Program-made: the position numbers and the translations under genes
The notes under the pieces: generated by a model
What the model was told of the DNA's origin: nothing
The model's database searches: none
What the model saw: the letters and a program-made list of their open reading frames with translations, nothing else
Origin: Candidatus Rifleibacteriota bacterium
GTDB lineage: Bacteria; Muiribacteriota; Ozemobacteria; Ozemobacterales; Ozemobacteraceae
DNA length: 64,000 nt
NCBI GenBank assembly: GCA_024710355.1
Contig: JANJUX010000040.1
Location: 242,558-306,557, forward strand
Reading direction: 5' to 3'
Part shown: positions 1-7,629 of the stretch, in pieces
Layout: every line of letters begins with the position of its first letter
How positions within the stretch are numbered: position 1 is the first letter of the stretch

Positions 1-54
1 ATCTGCCCGAGAGACCTGATTTTTCCTGACTGCCACCCGAACCGGTCGTTGCGA

Positions 55-1707
55 TTACCACTTTTCTGCCGGTTTTTTCTCGCTTTTCATGCTCAGTGAA
101 ATGCGCTTGCGGGGAATATCGACTTCAAGCACCCTGACCATGACCTTCTGCTGCACTTTTACCACTTCTGCCGGGTCTTTGATAAACTTGTCAGAGAGCT
201 GACTCACGTGCACAAGGCCGTCCTGATGCACGCCGATGTCGACAAAAGCGCCAAAAGCGGTTACGTTGGTCACGATTCCGGGCAGTTTCATGCCGACGGC
301 GAGGTCTTTGATCTCGTTGACCCCTTCGGTGAACGAGAAAGCTTCGAACTTTTCGCGCGGGTCAAGGCCGGGGCGGGCCAGTTCTTTCATGATGTCGTTG
401 AGTGTCGGCAGCCCGACTTCTTCTGTAACATAATTCTGCAGTTTTATCTGCCTGCGCAGCTGGGCATCTTTCAACAGTTCTTCGATGCTGCAGCCAAGTT
501 CCTGGGCCATTCTTTCGACAATTTTATAGCTTTCCGGGTGAACGGCACTGCGATCAAGAGGGTTGTCGCTGTTGCGAACTCTTAAAAAGCCCGCGGCCTG
601 TTCAAAAGCTTTGGGGCCGAGTCTCGGCACTTTCATCAGCTGCCGTCTATTCTTGAACGGGCCATTCTCTTCGCGCCAGGTGATGATATTCTTTGCCAGC
701 TGCGGCCCGAGACCTGCCACGTAACTCAAAATCTGCGGGCTGGCAGTGTTAACCTCGACTCCGACCCCGTTGACACAACTCATGACCACATCATCGAGGC
801 CTTTTTTCAGTCTGCTCTGATCGACATCGTGCTGATACTGCCCGACTCCGATCGACTTGGGGTCGATTTTTACCAGTTCGGCAAGCGGGTCCATCAGTCT
901 TCTGCCGATCGAGACCGCGCCCCTGACCGTTACATCATGATCAGGAAACTCGCTGCGGGCCACCTCAGAGGCGCTGTATATCGAAGCGCCGCTTTCGTTT
1001 ACCATTACCACGGTGATACTTGCCGGCAGTTTGAGACTTTTTATGAAAGCCTCGGTTTCGCGACTGGCGGTACCGTTGCCGATGGCCACCGCTTCGATTT
1101 TGTGCCGGCCGATGAGCTGTTTTATCAGAATGCCAGATGCTTCTCGCGCCTGCTCAGACTGAGAAATGAAGATGACGCTGTGTTCTAGCAGCTTGCCCTG
1201 CGGGTCAAGGCAGACGACCTTGCAGCCGGTTCTGAAGCCGGGGTCAATGGCAATGACCGATTTCTGGCCAAGAGGGGGAGCCATAAGCAGCTCGCGCAGG
1301 TTGGCGGCAAAAACTCTGATCGCTTCTTCTTCGGCCTTTTCACGCAGCATTTTACGAAATTCATTTTCGATGGAAGAGGCCAGCAGACGTTTGTATGCGT
1401 CTTCTGCCGCTTCGCGCACCTGTTCCCAGGCCGGGCAGAATTCTTTGCGAAAATGGCGTGAAACCATTTTTGCAGCCTTGTCGTGATCCGGCTGAATGCT
1501 GACCTTGAGAAATTCTTCATTCTCGCCGCGCATAATCGCCAGCAGTCGATGCCCGGCCGCCTTGGCGGCCGGTTCCTGCCAGTCGAAGTAATCACGAAAC
1601 TTTGCGCCCTCCGTTTCCTTGTCTTTGACGACCTTCGAAACCAGCACGGCTTCAAGCGCAAAGAGCTCGCGCAATGCGGCCCTGATATCGGCGTTTTCGC
1701 TGATCAT
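55..1707 (-). CDS. tex: Tex C-terminal part (YqgF, HhH and S1 domains)
   Basis: This is the C-terminal 550 residues of the transcription accessory protein Tex, a cytosolic nucleic-acid-binding protein. A YqgF/RNase H-like domain (about 149-275) starts at VIAIDPGFRTG. A helix-hairpin-helix region (about 318-378) contains AGLGPQLAKNI and PRLGPKAFEQ. An S1 RNA-binding domain (about 470-542) contains GIVTNVTAFGAFVDIG. The ORF starts with ATG directly after an in-frame TAA that ends the upstream ORF, and both share one frame, so together they rebuild a normal-length Tex of about 718 residues. No good Shine-Dalgarno lies just before this ATG, so translation here would need reinitiation or readthrough. 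Family identity is certain; whether this half is made is not known. Confidence 0.93.
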   Translation of the reverse strand: MISENADIRAALRELFALEAVLVSKVVKDKETEGAKFRDYFDWQEPAAKAAGHRLLAIMRGENEEFLKVSIQPDHDKAAKMVSRHFRKEFCPAWEQVREAAEDAYKRLLASSIENEFRKMLREKAEEEAIRVFAANLRELLMAPPLGQKSVIAIDPGFRTGCKVVCLDPQGKLLEHSVIFISQSEQAREASGILIKQLIGRHKIEAVAIGNGTASRETEAFIKSLKLPASITVVMVNESGASIYSASEVARSEFPDHDVTVRGAVSIGRRLMDPLAELVKIDPKSIGVGQYQHDVDQSRLKKGLDDVVMSCVNGVGVEVNTASPQILSYVAGLGPQLAKNIITWREENGPFKNRRQLMKVPRLGPKAFEQAAGFLRVRNSDNPLDRSAVHPESYKIVERMAQELGCSIEELLKDAQLRRQIKLQNYVTEEVGLPTLNDIMKELARPGLDPREKFEAFSFTEGVNEIKDLAVGMKLPGIVTNVTAFGAFVDIGVHQDGLVHVSQLSDKFIKDPAEVVKVQQKVMVRVLEVDIPRKRISLSMKSEKKPAEKW

Positions 1708-2211
1708 TTAGGCGATGATGTCGCGAGCCCCCTGTAGTGCCTCTTCGATCGAGGCAACGCCTTTGTCGGGGCTGACGTAGACAGCGGCTTCCCGATCGGG
1801 CACAAAGGTGGGCTGCTGTTCGAGCAGCGCCAGAGCGAGGGGTTCGAGGCCCTTTTCCCTGGCGATGGTCGCTCGTGTTCTCTTTTTGGGGCGAAATGGC
1901 AGGTAGAGGTCTTCAAGCTCGGCAAGGGTCGTGGTCGCGGCAATTTTGCCGTTCAGTTCATCGCTGAGCAGGTTGCGCTCAGCAAGCGATTTGACGATAG
2001 CCTCGCGGCGCTTGTCGTATTCGGCAAACTGTTCGAGCCGGTCGCGAATAGTGGTGATGGCGACTTCGTCGAGCGAGCCGGTTCTTTCTTTGCGATAGCG
2101 GGCGATGAACGGCACCGTGCCGCCTTCTTCGAGCAGTTGAGCCGTTGACATGACCTGGAGTGGGTTTATTTTAAGCTCTTCGGCGATTCTTGAAAAATAG
2201 GTGTCGTTCAT
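1708..2211 (-). CDS. tex: Tex N-terminal domain fragment (5' half of split tex)
   Basis: This 167-residue ORF is the N-terminal helical domain of Tex, with the family signature GGTVPFIARYRKERTGSLDE and the motif YLPFRPKKRTRATIA. It ends at GARDIIA followed by TAA, exactly where Tex proteins normally continue into ISENADIR-like sequence; that sequence is present just after the stop in the same frame. The start ATG at 2211 has a GAGGT Shine-Dalgarno about 7 nt upstream and a good sigma70-type promoter at 2240-2268. A single substitution such as GAA to TAA would explain the break, but a real split gene or a sequencing error is also possible. TAA serves as an ordinary stop elsewhere in the window, so general recoding is unlikely. 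Confidence 0.9.
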   Translation of the reverse strand: MNDTYFSRIAEELKINPLQVMSTAQLLEEGGTVPFIARYRKERTGSLDEVAITTIRDRLEQFAEYDKRREAIVKSLAERNLLSDELNGKIAATTTLAELEDLYLPFRPKKRTRATIAREKGLEPLALALLEQQPTFVPDREAAVYVSPDKGVASIEEALQGARDIIA

Positions 2212-2239
2212 TTTCAGACCTCACAGATTGTTTGTCTGA

Positions 2240-2268
2240 TTTATATTACCCTGCAGCCTGACAGTCAA
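2240..2268 (-). promoter_or_regulatory. sigma70-type promoter of tex
   Basis: On the minus strand TTGACT (2268-2263) and TATAAA (2245-2240) are separated by exactly 17 nt. The predicted transcription start lies about 25 nt upstream of the tex ATG, leaving room for the GAGGT ribosome-binding site. Confidence 0.65.
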
Positions 2269-2279
2269 GACAGAAAGTT

Positions 2280-3179
2280 TCAGCTCAACTCATTGCCAAA
2301 ACCCTTGCCTGACCTTTCCTGGATATGCGGCACATATTTTTTGTCGGTGCGCATGATGTGATTGACCAGCCAGTCTTTGAGAAAGACGAAGGTTTCGAGC
2401 CCGATGCAGCCACGCTTGTTGCGGAAATTTTCATAGATGTCAGTGATCTGTTTAACCAGCTGCTGGTGAGCTTTTATGTGGTTGTCGTATTCGGGATAAC
2501 GGTATTTACGCATCATGCCTTCTTCAAAACTGAAGTGGCTTGTGGTGTAATCGACGAGCTCATCGAGAATCTGCTGCATTACCTCCTGAGCCTTGCCGTC
2601 TTTTAGGGCGTGATACAGATCATTGGCAAGTGCGACCAGTTTGCGGTGCTGTTTGTCGATCTGCGGAATCCCGGTCAGCAGCGCTTCGGTCCATTTGAGA
2701 GGGTCTGAATCACGGCCGCCGCTGGCAATGTGCAGAGAAATCTGCCTGGCGGTTTCAACAGACTTGAAGCGATTGACCGATGAGCCAAGCAGCTGAACCT
2801 GATGCGCCAGTTCTTCTGCCGCAGAGGCAGTCTGTTCGGCATGTGCCGAGTTTTTCTGAGTTACCTTATCGATCTGATTCATGCCGATGGTTATCTGAGA
2901 AATGCCATGTGCCTGTTCCTGGCTGGCGGCAGCTCGGCCCGAAAGATCGCCGCGACTGACCACTTCAGCCAGAGCCGCAACCTGCCCGACCGGGCCCGAA
3001 ATGCTCCGTGCCAGCCGCGCTGAAAACAGGCCCGAAATAACCGTCGCCGCGAGAATGAGAATAACAGAAAAGTTAAGGTGGGTAACCGCTTCGGCGGTCG
3101 AAAAGACTGCCTTTTTCTCTGCCGACGTTAGTTCGGCCTGGATTGTGGCCTGCATTTTGTCAATCAGGTCGGTGACCAT
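2280..3179 (-). CDS. shortened methyl-accepting protein fused to bacteriohemerythrin
   Basis: The C-terminal ~135 residues form a bacteriohemerythrin domain with the di-iron ligand pattern IPQIDKQHRKL, HFSFEEGMM, YDNHIKAHQQL and WLVNHIMRTDKKY. Ahead of it come one transmembrane helix (about 32-52), a HAMP region and a stump of the MCP signalling coiled coil. The coil jumps from the HAMP end (GDLSGR) straight to its usual far C-terminal part (ISQITIGMNQIDKV), so the conserved hairpin tip that contacts CheA/CheW is missing. The open frame continues upstream to 3626, and MCP-like residues extend to about 3260, but that stretch overlaps the promoter and start of the plus-strand gene at 3349. ATG 3179 is the first plausible start and lacks a clear Shine-Dalgarno. 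It is probably an O2/redox-binding remnant of a receptor, either decayed or repurposed. Confidence 0.75.
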   Translation of the reverse strand: MVTDLIDKMQATIQAELTSAEKKAVFSTAEAVTHLNFSVILILAATVISGLFSARLARSISGPVGQVAALAEVVSRGDLSGRAAASQEQAHGISQITIGMNQIDKVTQKNSAHAEQTASAAEELAHQVQLLGSSVNRFKSVETARQISLHIASGGRDSDPLKWTEALLTGIPQIDKQHRKLVALANDLYHALKDGKAQEVMQQILDELVDYTTSHFSFEEGMMRKYRYPEYDNHIKAHQQLVKQITDIYENFRNKRGCIGLETFVFLKDWLVNHIMRTDKKYVPHIQERSGKGFGNELS

Positions 3180-3292
3180 AGCAAAATGCTCTTTGCCGTT
3201 CTGTGAAAAGCCACCGGTGGCGGCCTTTGAGAAAATCAGCAGGGACTTGTTATTTTGTGTTATTTTGTAATAAAGTGCCGGGGTTACTGATA

Positions 3293-3321
3293 TTGTCTCG
3301 TAGAAAAAGCTCTGATAAAAT
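3293..3321 (+). promoter_or_regulatory. promoter of the binding-protein/TolC fusion gene
   Basis: TTGTCT (3293-3298) and TAAAAT (3316-3321) are spaced 17 nt apart, about 28 nt before the ATG at 3349. The site lies within the upstream open frame of the opposite-strand MCP-hemerythrin gene. Confidence 0.5.
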
Positions 3322-3348
3322 CTTTTCGAAACTGAGTCTGGAGGAATT

Positions 3349-5820
3349 ATGAAAGTTTTGAAGGTTCTTGGCATACTGACTTTGTCCCTCACTGCCATTT
3401 TATGCAGCAACGCTGCCTTCGCCCGCACGATCAGCGTTGGTGTCATCGTCGATGGTCGCACACAGAACTCTTCGACTCTGCTTGAAATGATCGATGAAGA
3501 GACCAGAAAACTCCTGCCTGAAGGTGACCAGATCGAGTTTAAAAACATCCATGACGGAAACTGGAATAATGCTGTGATCAGGCAAAAATTCGAAGCTCTG
3601 CATACTGCATCTGATACCGACGCCATTCTCGCTGTTGGCCCGGTTGCGTCCCAGATCGCTGCAGCCCGGGAAAAACTGAAAAAACCGGTGCTGGCTGCTC
3701 ACGTCATCAACGCCGCCATGCAGGGGCTTAAAAAGGTCGATGGTACAAGTGGCACGCCAAATCTGACTTATATCGACGCCGGCATCGATATTGGCCGTCA
3801 CATCGATCGCTTTCAGGAAATCCGCCGCTTTTCAACCATGCATCTGCTTATAAGCTCATACATGCTCGATGGTATTGCGGGTTTGCCTGAATATCTTCGC
3901 AAACAGGCCGAAGAACGAGGTGTAAAGCTTGTGGTCATCCCCGTCGGCAGCAATCTTGCTGAAGCAGTGGCCAGGCTTGCTGAGGCCGAGGCTGTTTATG
4001 TCGCGCCAATGCTTGATATGCCCCTTGAACAGCAGAAGCAGCTGATCGGTAGAATCAATGCCATGAAAGTTCCCAGTATGGCCATGCTTGGCAGAGCCCC
4101 GGTTGAAAGTGGCGTTTTCTGCAGCATTGCCATGGAAATCGATACCCAGAAGCTCGCCAGACGTATTGCCCTGAATTTTCAGCGCCTGCTGATGCACGAC
4201 GACCCTTCGGCTTTTCAGGTTGATTTTTCGCATACCGAACGCCTGACGATCAATATGCAGACTGCCCGCGAAATCGGGATTTATCCGACCTGGAGTCAGA
4301 TGACCGATGCGGTGTTGCTCAATGAAGAGCCCGATAATATCGAAAAAAAGCTTTCGATTACCCAGGTAATCGAAACTGCACTGCTGCGCAACCTGCAGCT
4401 GATCGCCAAAAAACAGGAACTGGCTGCCGGCAGACATACGATTGACCGGGCTAAGTCGAATCTGCGGCCGAAAATCAGCGCTTTTGGCCGCCAGACAATG
4501 CTCGACGAAGACCGGGCCGAAAGCATTATGACTCCGGGTCAGCATACAACTCAGATTGGCGCCGATCTGATGCTGGTTCTTTACAGCGAACAGGCTCGCG
4601 CTAATATTGATATCCAGAAGTTGTTTCAGAGCGCCCGCCGCGAAGAAGAGAGGGCGTTGATGCTCGATATCATCAGAGACGCAGCCATTGCCTATCTCAA
4701 TGTGCTTAAAACCAGAACTCTGCAGAATATTCAGCGCGATAACCTTGAAGTCACCAGAGCCAACCTCGAAATCGCGAGGTTCAGAGAGCAGGTTGGTACT
4801 TCCGGCCCGGCCGAAGTCTACCGCTGGGAAATCCAGATGGCGGGCGCCAGGCAGGCTTTGATCGATGCAACCGCCATGCGTCGCAAGGCTGAAATGGCGC
4901 TCAACCAGGTGCTCGCAACCTCACAGGAAGAAGAATTCACCACCGCTGACTGCGACATTTTCTCTGAAGTGTTCTTTCTCGATTACGAAAAAGTGGCGCC
5001 ATATATCGATAACCAGATGGGTTATAAACTGTTTCGTGACTTTCTGGTTGGCGATACCTTTGTGTTTTCGCCCGAGATTCAACAGATCAGCCGCGGCATC
5101 GAGGCCATGGACCGCTCAAAAAAATCTGCAAAAAACCGTTACAGTCACCCTACCGTCGCTCTGCAGAGCAATTTCAGCCGAACCCTCAGGGAATCCGGTA
5201 TCGGTGCCGACAAGCCTGCCATGCCTGCGCCCTTCAGCAGTGTTTTCAATTACCCTGATAAAAACGACTGGCACGTGGCTTTGAATATTTCTATTCCTTT
5301 GCATGAGGGTGGTGATCGTAAGGCCGCTGTTAAAGAGGCTGAAGCTAATCTTGGCAAGCTGGCGGCCGAGAAGGAATATCTCATGCAGCGGCTTGAATTG
5401 AACACGCGTGCTTCGCTTGAAGACGCCCGTGCTTCTTTTTCGAGTATCGCCCTGGCAAAAACCCGCGCCGAATACGCCTCAAAAACTCTTGAGCTGGTTA
5501 GAAACGCTTATTCGAGAGGGGCTGTGAATATTCTCGACCTGATCGATGCCCAGAACGCCTCACTGGTTTCGCGCGAAGCTTCGGCAAATGCTGTGTTCGC
5601 CTTTTTGAGTGATTTTGTAAGGGTTTGCCGCGCGGTCGGAACCTTCGACTTCATTCTCAATCACGAAAGCAACAGTGAATGGTATGGCCGGCTTGCGGCT
5701 TTTTATGAAGCTAACGGTAGTTTCAAGCCATTGCAGAGAAAAGCCCCGGCCGGTGTCAAAATTGCGCCGGCGGTCAGCGAAGAAGTTCTTTACGATGGTG
5801 ACGCAACTCCAGAGAAGTGA
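3349..5820 (+). CDS. fusion of ABC-type binding-protein-like domain and TolC-family outer membrane protein
   Basis: The 823-residue exported protein has a signal peptide (residues 1-25, ending AFA). Residues about 27-320 resemble the ABC substrate-binding fold of the PF04392 type, for example ISVGVIVDGRTQ, DAILAVGPVASQ and the hinge-like AMLGRAPVESG. Residues about 335-770 look like a TolC/OEP outer-membrane efflux protein: long helices rich in A, R, E and L, a repeated architecture, and the typical closing motif YSRGAVNILDLIDAQNASL. A TolC part would form the outer-membrane/periplasmic channel, and the attached module could recognise substrate. The start follows a strong CTGGAGGA Shine-Dalgarno. 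No inner-membrane pump or adaptor is adjacent, and the gene is flanked by its own promoter and terminator, so the partner must be elsewhere. Domain identity is confident; function is inferred. Confidence 0.8.
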   Translation: MKVLKVLGILTLSLTAILCSNAAFARTISVGVIVDGRTQNSSTLLEMIDEETRKLLPEGDQIEFKNIHDGNWNNAVIRQKFEALHTASDTDAILAVGPVASQIAAAREKLKKPVLAAHVINAAMQGLKKVDGTSGTPNLTYIDAGIDIGRHIDRFQEIRRFSTMHLLISSYMLDGIAGLPEYLRKQAEERGVKLVVIPVGSNLAEAVARLAEAEAVYVAPMLDMPLEQQKQLIGRINAMKVPSMAMLGRAPVESGVFCSIAMEIDTQKLARRIALNFQRLLMHDDPSAFQVDFSHTERLTINMQTAREIGIYPTWSQMTDAVLLNEEPDNIEKKLSITQVIETALLRNLQLIAKKQELAAGRHTIDRAKSNLRPKISAFGRQTMLDEDRAESIMTPGQHTTQIGADLMLVLYSEQARANIDIQKLFQSARREEERALMLDIIRDAAIAYLNVLKTRTLQNIQRDNLEVTRANLEIARFREQVGTSGPAEVYRWEIQMAGARQALIDATAMRRKAEMALNQVLATSQEEEFTTADCDIFSEVFFLDYEKVAPYIDNQMGYKLFRDFLVGDTFVFSPEIQQISRGIEAMDRSKKSAKNRYSHPTVALQSNFSRTLRESGIGADKPAMPAPFSSVFNYPDKNDWHVALNISIPLHEGGDRKAAVKEAEANLGKLAAEKEYLMQRLELNTRASLEDARASFSSIALAKTRAEYASKTLELVRNAYSRGAVNILDLIDAQNASLVSREASANAVFAFLSDFVRVCRAVGTFDFILNHESNSEWYGRLAAFYEANGSFKPLQRKAPAGVKIAPAVSEEVLYDGDATPEK

Positions 5821-5831
5821 TCGCTGAAAAC

Positions 5832-5875
5832 AAAACCGGCCTGCAGATTCGTTTCTGCAGGCCGGTTTTATTTTA
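5832..5875. terminator. bidirectional rho-independent terminator
   Basis: A perfect 15-bp stem (5832-5846 with 5855-5869) has an 8-nt loop, with A-rich sequence before and T-rich after. It lies between the convergent TolC-fusion and SET-domain genes and could serve both. Confidence 0.9.
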
Positions 5876-5898
5876 CGCCATTAACGACGTTGTCTGGT

Positions 5899-6282
5899 TC
5901 AGCCAAACCAGCCGGTATTGAAAGCGATATCCTTTTCGGTATGACCCATGCCGGCATAGTCGCATACCAGTTCTTCACCTGCCTTGATCGGGCGGGCGGT
6001 AAAGGTACCTTCGGGCCGGTCGACGAGGTTGGGTTTTTCAGAATGATTCATGAAGCGTGCATCATCGATGCAGTAATAGAGAAGGTCGCCGCTGGAAAAG
6101 CAATATCTGCGGAAAAAATCCTTCTGCCATTCAGGCATTTCTTCAAGCCTGTCTTCAGTGAGAACTTTGTCAAAATCCTGATGATATGCCCATACCTGAG
6201 TGTCAGCTGGCATATCTGCAGCAGCGAAAAGACCGAGACCTTCAATACTAGAATTTTTTACCACAGTTTTTACAAGCAACAT
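5899..6282 (-). CDS. small SET-domain protein (putative lysine methyltransferase)
   Basis: The 127-residue form is essentially one SET domain. It contains an N-terminal GLGLFAAADMPADTQV strand region, the catalytic-fold motif RFMNHSEKPN (family R-F-x-N-H-S) and the closing GEELVCDYAGMG (family E-x-x-x-D-Y). SET enzymes transfer methyl from S-adenosylmethionine to protein lysines; bacterial targets are mostly unknown. I chose ATG 6282 because SET homology begins there (VKNSSIEGLG). An in-frame ATG at 6399 would add 39 residues of low-complexity basic sequence with no family resemblance, and neither start has a convincing Shine-Dalgarno. The gene follows the glycosyltransferase on the same strand and might be a late member of that operon, though the gap of about 140 nt argues for independence. 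Confidence 0.8.
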   Translation of the reverse strand: MLLVKTVVKNSSIEGLGLFAAADMPADTQVWAYHQDFDKVLTEDRLEEMPEWQKDFFRRYCFSSGDLLYYCIDDARFMNHSEKPNLVDRPEGTFTARPIKAGEELVCDYAGMGHTEKDIAFNTGWFG

Positions 6283-6423
6283 ACGACGATTGTTCGCCCG
6301 ATCCCGAGCTTCGGTCAGCCGTTCGACAGCGAATACTCCTCTTTCTGCAGATTTTCCCGGCCGCAGATTTTGCGCCGGGAATGGGGTTGAGGATAGCACC
6401 GCGAAACCTACTAATCAAGAGGG

Positions 6424-7629
6424 TTAAGAAAGATTTTTAAAAATGTTGAGTAGCTTGCCGGTCATCACTTCTCGCAGAAAACGTTGCCTGACGACACTGA
6501 GGTTTTCTGCAGCTGCCGAAGCCAGTTCCCGGTAATTTTTCAGCAGTTCGAGACAGCGGTCAGCCAGCTGTGCCGGGTCGGCTGGGTCGTAATAAAGATT
6601 GCCGTGGATTGAGCCAAGAATGTCGCTGGCTTCACCCTTGAGGCCGTAGAGAATCGGTCTGCCACCGGCCATGTAATCAAAAACCTTTGACGGAATGGTT
6701 TTGTCCATGGTGCCGTCATCTTTGAGGTGCAGCATTAGAGCGTGAGCGTTGCGGATCATTTCGATGGCCCGTTCTTTCGAAACCAGCCCGAGAATTTCGA
6801 CGTTGCTCAATCCTGCATCTTTAACAGCTTTTTCGATCAGAGGTTTTTCGATACCGCTGCCAACCAGCTGAAATTTGATTCTGTTTTCTCCGGCCTCCGC
6901 CAGCCGGCGTGCCGCCTCGACCACCAGGCTGAGATTCTGACAGTAACCCATATTGCCAATATAAAGAACTGTCATTGGCTCAGGTTCAGAGTCTGCCGGC
7001 ATGGCTCCGTCGGCGACCAGCATGGCCGGAATCGCGTTATAGATAATTTCGGGGCGTCGCCCGCCGGAAACGCTGCAGATATAATCAGCCATGGGCCCGG
7101 CGACACAGGTGATCTGGTCGGTAGCCCTATAGAGAAGGTATTCAATAACCTTTGCAGCTCTGAAAAGAAAACTGCCTTCTTTGATCTGGCCGGCAACTAC
7201 TGCTGATTCGGGCCAGATGTCGCGAATGTCGAGGCACAGAGGGGTTCTTTTGCACCAGGCGGTAATCAGGCCGGCAATGCCGGTGAAAAGCGGCGGACTC
7301 GAAGCCCAGATGACATCGAAATGCCCCTTGTGTCTGCCGGCCGCCCTGATCGCACCAAACATGAAAGACAGGTAGTGGGCGATGTAGTTCCATTTGCCCC
7401 GGCCTTCATACTTCAGCAGTGGCACCCGGCTGACCTTGATTCTGCCATCGTCGATAATCTGACCGTCGATCTGCCCCTTGTGGGGCTCGCCCGCAATTAC
7501 GTGCACCTCACAACCCATTTCGGCAAGAAGAGCTGCGGTTTCCTGCATTCTGAAGGCGCAGGCTGTGACATCAGGGTAGTAGAACTGTGTGATGATAAGA
7601 ACTTTAAGCGGTCTGCCAGGAGATGACAT
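6424..7629 (-). CDS. family 4-like glycosyltransferase (WbuB-like)
   Basis: The 401-residue protein has the two-Rossmann GT-B layout of glycosyltransferase family 4. Its N-terminal half has VLIITQFYYPDVTACAFRMQ, typical of WbuB-like enzymes, and LDIRDIWPESAV. Its C-terminal half has the sugar-nucleotide site VLYIGNMGYCQN and KVFDYMAGGRPILYG. It probably adds a sugar to a lipid-linked surface-polysaccharide precursor on the cytoplasmic face of the membrane. It is the last clear gene of the polysaccharide operon and overlaps the heparinase-like gene by 26 nt. A GAGG Shine-Dalgarno sits about 10 nt before ATG 7629. Sugar donor and acceptor cannot be read from the sequence. Confidence 0.9.
   Translation of the reverse strand: MSSPGRPLKVLIITQFYYPDVTACAFRMQETAALLAEMGCEVHVIAGEPHKGQIDGQIIDDGRIKVSRVPLLKYEGRGKWNYIAHYLSFMFGAIRAAGRHKGHFDVIWASSPPLFTGIAGLITAWCKRTPLCLDIRDIWPESAVVAGQIKEGSFLFRAAKVIEYLLYRATDQITCVAGPMADYICSVSGGRRPEIIYNAIPAMLVADGAMPADSEPEPMTVLYIGNMGYCQNLSLVVEAARRLAEAGENRIKFQLVGSGIEKPLIEKAVKDAGLSNVEILGLVSKERAIEMIRNAHALMLHLKDDGTMDKTIPSKVFDYMAGGRPILYGLKGEASDILGSIHGNLYYDPADPAQLADRCLELLKNYRELASAAAENLSVVRQRFLREVMTGKLLNIFKNLS

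Noticed and set aside
208..585. Plus-strand ORF inside tex
   Set aside because: It is the antisense of conserved Tex coding sequence; no start signals or family content.
1708..1710. TAA as a recoded sense codon
   Set aside because: TAA ends other genes in the window normally, for example the TPR gene ending 24716, so general stop-codon reassignment is not supported.
3180..3626. N-terminal extension of the MCP-hemerythrin frame
   Set aside because: Beyond about 3260 the residues show no MCP character, and the region is the promoter and signal-peptide code of the plus-strand gene.
6283..6399. 39-residue N-terminal extension of the SET-domain protein
   Set aside because: No family resemblance and no ribosome-binding site; the SET fold starts at the ATG at 6282.
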